Source: an uncultured Bacteroides sp. (GTDB lineage Bacteria; Bacteroidota; Bacteroidia; Bacteroidales; Bacteroidaceae). Taken from it: a DNA stretch of 6,225 nt. The DNA lies in the NCBI GenBank assembly GCA_959606905.1, contig CAUHML010000176.1, positions 1-6,225 on the forward strand, given 5' to 3'. Each line of letters starts with the position of its first letter. The stretch's first letter is position 1. The notes under the pieces are model-generated. The model worked only from the letters and a program-made list of their open reading frames with translations. It was not told the origin of the DNA and searched no databases. Below, piece after piece: positions 5,829-6,225 of this stretch. The translations under genes were made by a program, and so were the position numbers.

Positions 5829-5863
5829 GTAGGTTCGAGAGCCTCTCTCTCCGCAGAACCTAC
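5829..5863. repeat. 8-bp inverted repeat around the att core
   Basis: GTAGGTTC (5829-5836) is the exact reverse complement of GAACCTAC (5856-5863), with a 19-nt loop holding the tRNA acceptor-strand sequence. Inverted repeats flanking a short core are what tyrosine recombinases bind, so this may mark the strand-exchange region. The same CCTAC/GTAGG sequence recurs in the adjacent terminator. Confidence 0.55.
5834..5853 (+). other. tRNA-Ser 3'-end fragment, probable attachment site (att core)
   Basis: The order is TTCGAGA (7-nt T-loop), GCCTC (3' T-stem strand), TCTCTCC (3' acceptor strand) and G (discriminator base), exactly the spacing of a tRNA 3' end; TCTCTCC with discriminator G fits Bacteroidales tRNA-Ser. 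Upstream sequence does not pair: GTAGG at 5829-5833 cannot form the T-stem with GCCTC, and no anticodon arm or 5' acceptor strand is present. It is therefore a fragment, as left by integration into a tRNA gene. It lies between two divergent integrase genes. The intact tRNA gene should be at the other end of the element. Confidence 0.62.
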
Positions 5864-5889
5864 TGGACAAAACAGGACAGTAAACGGAC

Positions 5890-5924
5890 AAAAACCTACA
5901 AATCAGCGATTTGTAGGTTTTTTT
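5890..5924 (+). terminator. Rho-independent terminator, probably bidirectional
   Basis: AAAAACCTACAAATC (5890-5904) pairs perfectly with GATTTGTAGGTTTTT (5908-5922) around the 3-nt loop AGC, and the plus strand continues in T to 5924. Because the 5' arm begins with five A, the minus-strand transcript also ends in five T. It may originally have terminated a tRNA-Ser transcript; now it insulates the second integrase from transcription arriving from the left. Confidence 0.85.
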
Positions 5925-5986
5925 ATTGCCTATAAGTCTTGTTTCCAAGACAACAAAAGGACTGTAAAAGACATAGTTTCGTTACT

Positions 5987-6029
5987 AAATCGTTACCTAT
6001 TCCCTACCGGACAAAAACGGTAACGATTT
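5987..6029. repeat. 11-bp inverted repeat with CGTTAC direct repeats
   Basis: AAATCGTTACC (5987-5997) is the exact reverse complement of GGTAACGATTT (6019-6029), with a 21-nt loop that holds CCG and CGG. CGTTAC is also present at 5980-5985, 11 bp before its copy at 5991-5996. There is no T-tract after the stem. Operator or recombinase arm site upstream of the second integrase is the likely use. Confidence 0.55.
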
Positions 6030-6099
6030 GTCCCGAAATGACCGCAGAAAGTCCGAATTTGTCCACCGTCTATCTATCTCACATTTAACGAGTTATTAG

Positions 6100-6107
6100 T
6101 AGTTTTG
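6100..6107 (+). promoter_or_regulatory. Candidate promoter -7 box for the second integrase
   Basis: TAGTTTTG matches TAnnTTTG exactly and lies 20 bp before the ATG at 6128. No TTTG is seen 19-21 bp upstream, so only half of the consensus is present. Confidence 0.5.
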
Positions 6108-6127
6108 CAACTTAAAAATGTGAGGTT

Positions 6128-6225
6128 ATGAAGAGTACATTTAAAGTCCTTTTCTATTTAAAGAAAGGCTCTGAAAAAAAGAACGGTGAGGTTATGATTA
6201 TGGCAAGAATTACCATTGACGGTAA
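6128..6225 (+). CDS. Second tyrosine recombinase, N-terminal part (truncated by window edge)
   Basis: ATG at 6128 opens 32 codons to the right edge: MKSTFKVLFYLKKGSEKKNG followed by EVMIMARITIDG. This is the pattern I recognise for the arm DNA-binding domain that begins many Bacteroidales integrases (a first strand 'STFKVLFYLKK', a loop, then 'PIMARITIDG' and a following 'QFSTK' strand that would lie outside the window). The catalytic domain is not visible, so the call rests on 32 residues. It points away from the first integrase, with the att core, a terminator and the GGACAAA array between them. GTGAGGTTATGA occurs both at the start codon (6120-6131) and 66 bp later in frame (6186-6197). 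It is clearly a different recombinase subtype from the one at 4402-5682, whose N-terminus is unlike it. Confidence 0.75.
   Translation, partial: MKSTFKVLFYLKKGSEKKNGEVMIMARITIDG

Larger units (their letters stand above)
1..5853. mobile_element. Integrative mobilizable element, right-hand part (left end outside window)
   Basis: The genes between the left edge and the tRNA-Ser-like fragment form a typical Bacteroidales integrative element: tyrosine integrase next to an attachment core, two cargo genes, a DUF3853 excisionase-like protein, a RepA-like ATPase and a CHC2-type primase. All are on the minus strand. No relaxase or oriT is visible; if the element is mobilizable, these should lie left of position 1. 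The right boundary is placed at the end of the tRNA-like fragment, which is inference; the exact crossover point cannot be fixed without the empty site or the other end. Confidence 0.7.
5865..6064. repeat. Array of GGACAAA motifs between att core and second integrase
   Basis: GGACAAA occurs at 5865-5871, 5886-5892 and 6009-6015 on the plus strand and inverted (TTTGTCC) at 6027-6033 and 6058-6064, with a partial GGACA at 5875-5879. I found none on the left side of the att core within the integrase leader. Such spaced short motifs between a core site and an integrase gene resemble arm-type binding sites of tyrosine recombinases. Confidence 0.55.

Noticed and set aside
5760..5855. A complete tRNA gene ending at 5853
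   Set aside because: Only the T-loop and 3' strands are present. The 5' T-stem strand does not pair, and no anticodon arm, D arm or 5' acceptor strand can be found in the AT-rich upstream sequence.
5796..6023. A plus-strand open frame of 75 codons across the att core and terminator
   Set aside because: It reads through the tRNA-like fragment, a perfect terminator stem and inverted repeats, resembles no protein I know, and has no promoter box at a sensible distance. Structure in the DNA explains the region better.

Overview
The window looks like part of an integrative mobilizable element from a Bacteroides-type (Bacteroidales) host. The evidence is: promoter boxes of the TAnnTTTG / TTTG kind, genes mostly without Shine-Dalgarno sites, a DUF3853-type helix-turn-helix protein, a RepA-like ATPase followed by a CHC2-type primase start, and two tyrosine recombinases of the types common on mobile DNA of this order. 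Family assignments are from recognition of the translated sequence only; no database search was possible.

Layout, left to right. Positions 1-173 hold the N-terminus of a primase (minus strand, running off the left edge). Positions 174-389 are non-coding and carry two copies of a roughly 67-bp palindromic module that looks like a replication origin or control region. Then come a RepA-like ATPase (390-1481) and an excisionase-like DUF3853 protein (1481-1789), both minus strand and joined by a TAATG stop/start overlap. Positions 1790-2012 hold the promoter of that operon, a direct repeat, and a strong terminator that closes the operon to the right. That operon contains an unrecognised coiled-coil protein (2013-3032) and a DUF1016/YhcG-type PDDEXK nuclease (3043-4335). 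A complete tyrosine integrase (4402-5682, minus strand) follows, with a near-consensus Bacteroides promoter embedded in short repeats.

At 5834-5853 there is a sequence with the exact geometry of the 3' end of a tRNA-Ser (T-loop, 3' T-stem, acceptor strand, discriminator G) but without the rest of the tRNA. I read it as an attachment-site copy. To its right lie a perfect 15-bp-stem terminator, an array of GGACAAA motifs, an 11-bp inverted repeat and the start of a second, different tyrosine recombinase (6128 onwards, plus strand). The two integrases diverge from the attachment core, and each side has its own repeat motif, so this may be a junction between two elements.

Working model: integrase and DUF3853 protein control integration and excision; ATPase, primase and the duplicated palindromic region form a plasmid-like replication module; the nuclease plus coiled-coil pair sits between these backbone parts as cargo and is the best candidate here for an undescribed system, perhaps defence or inter-element competition. 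That function is inference from position and from the nuclease domain, not shown by the sequence.
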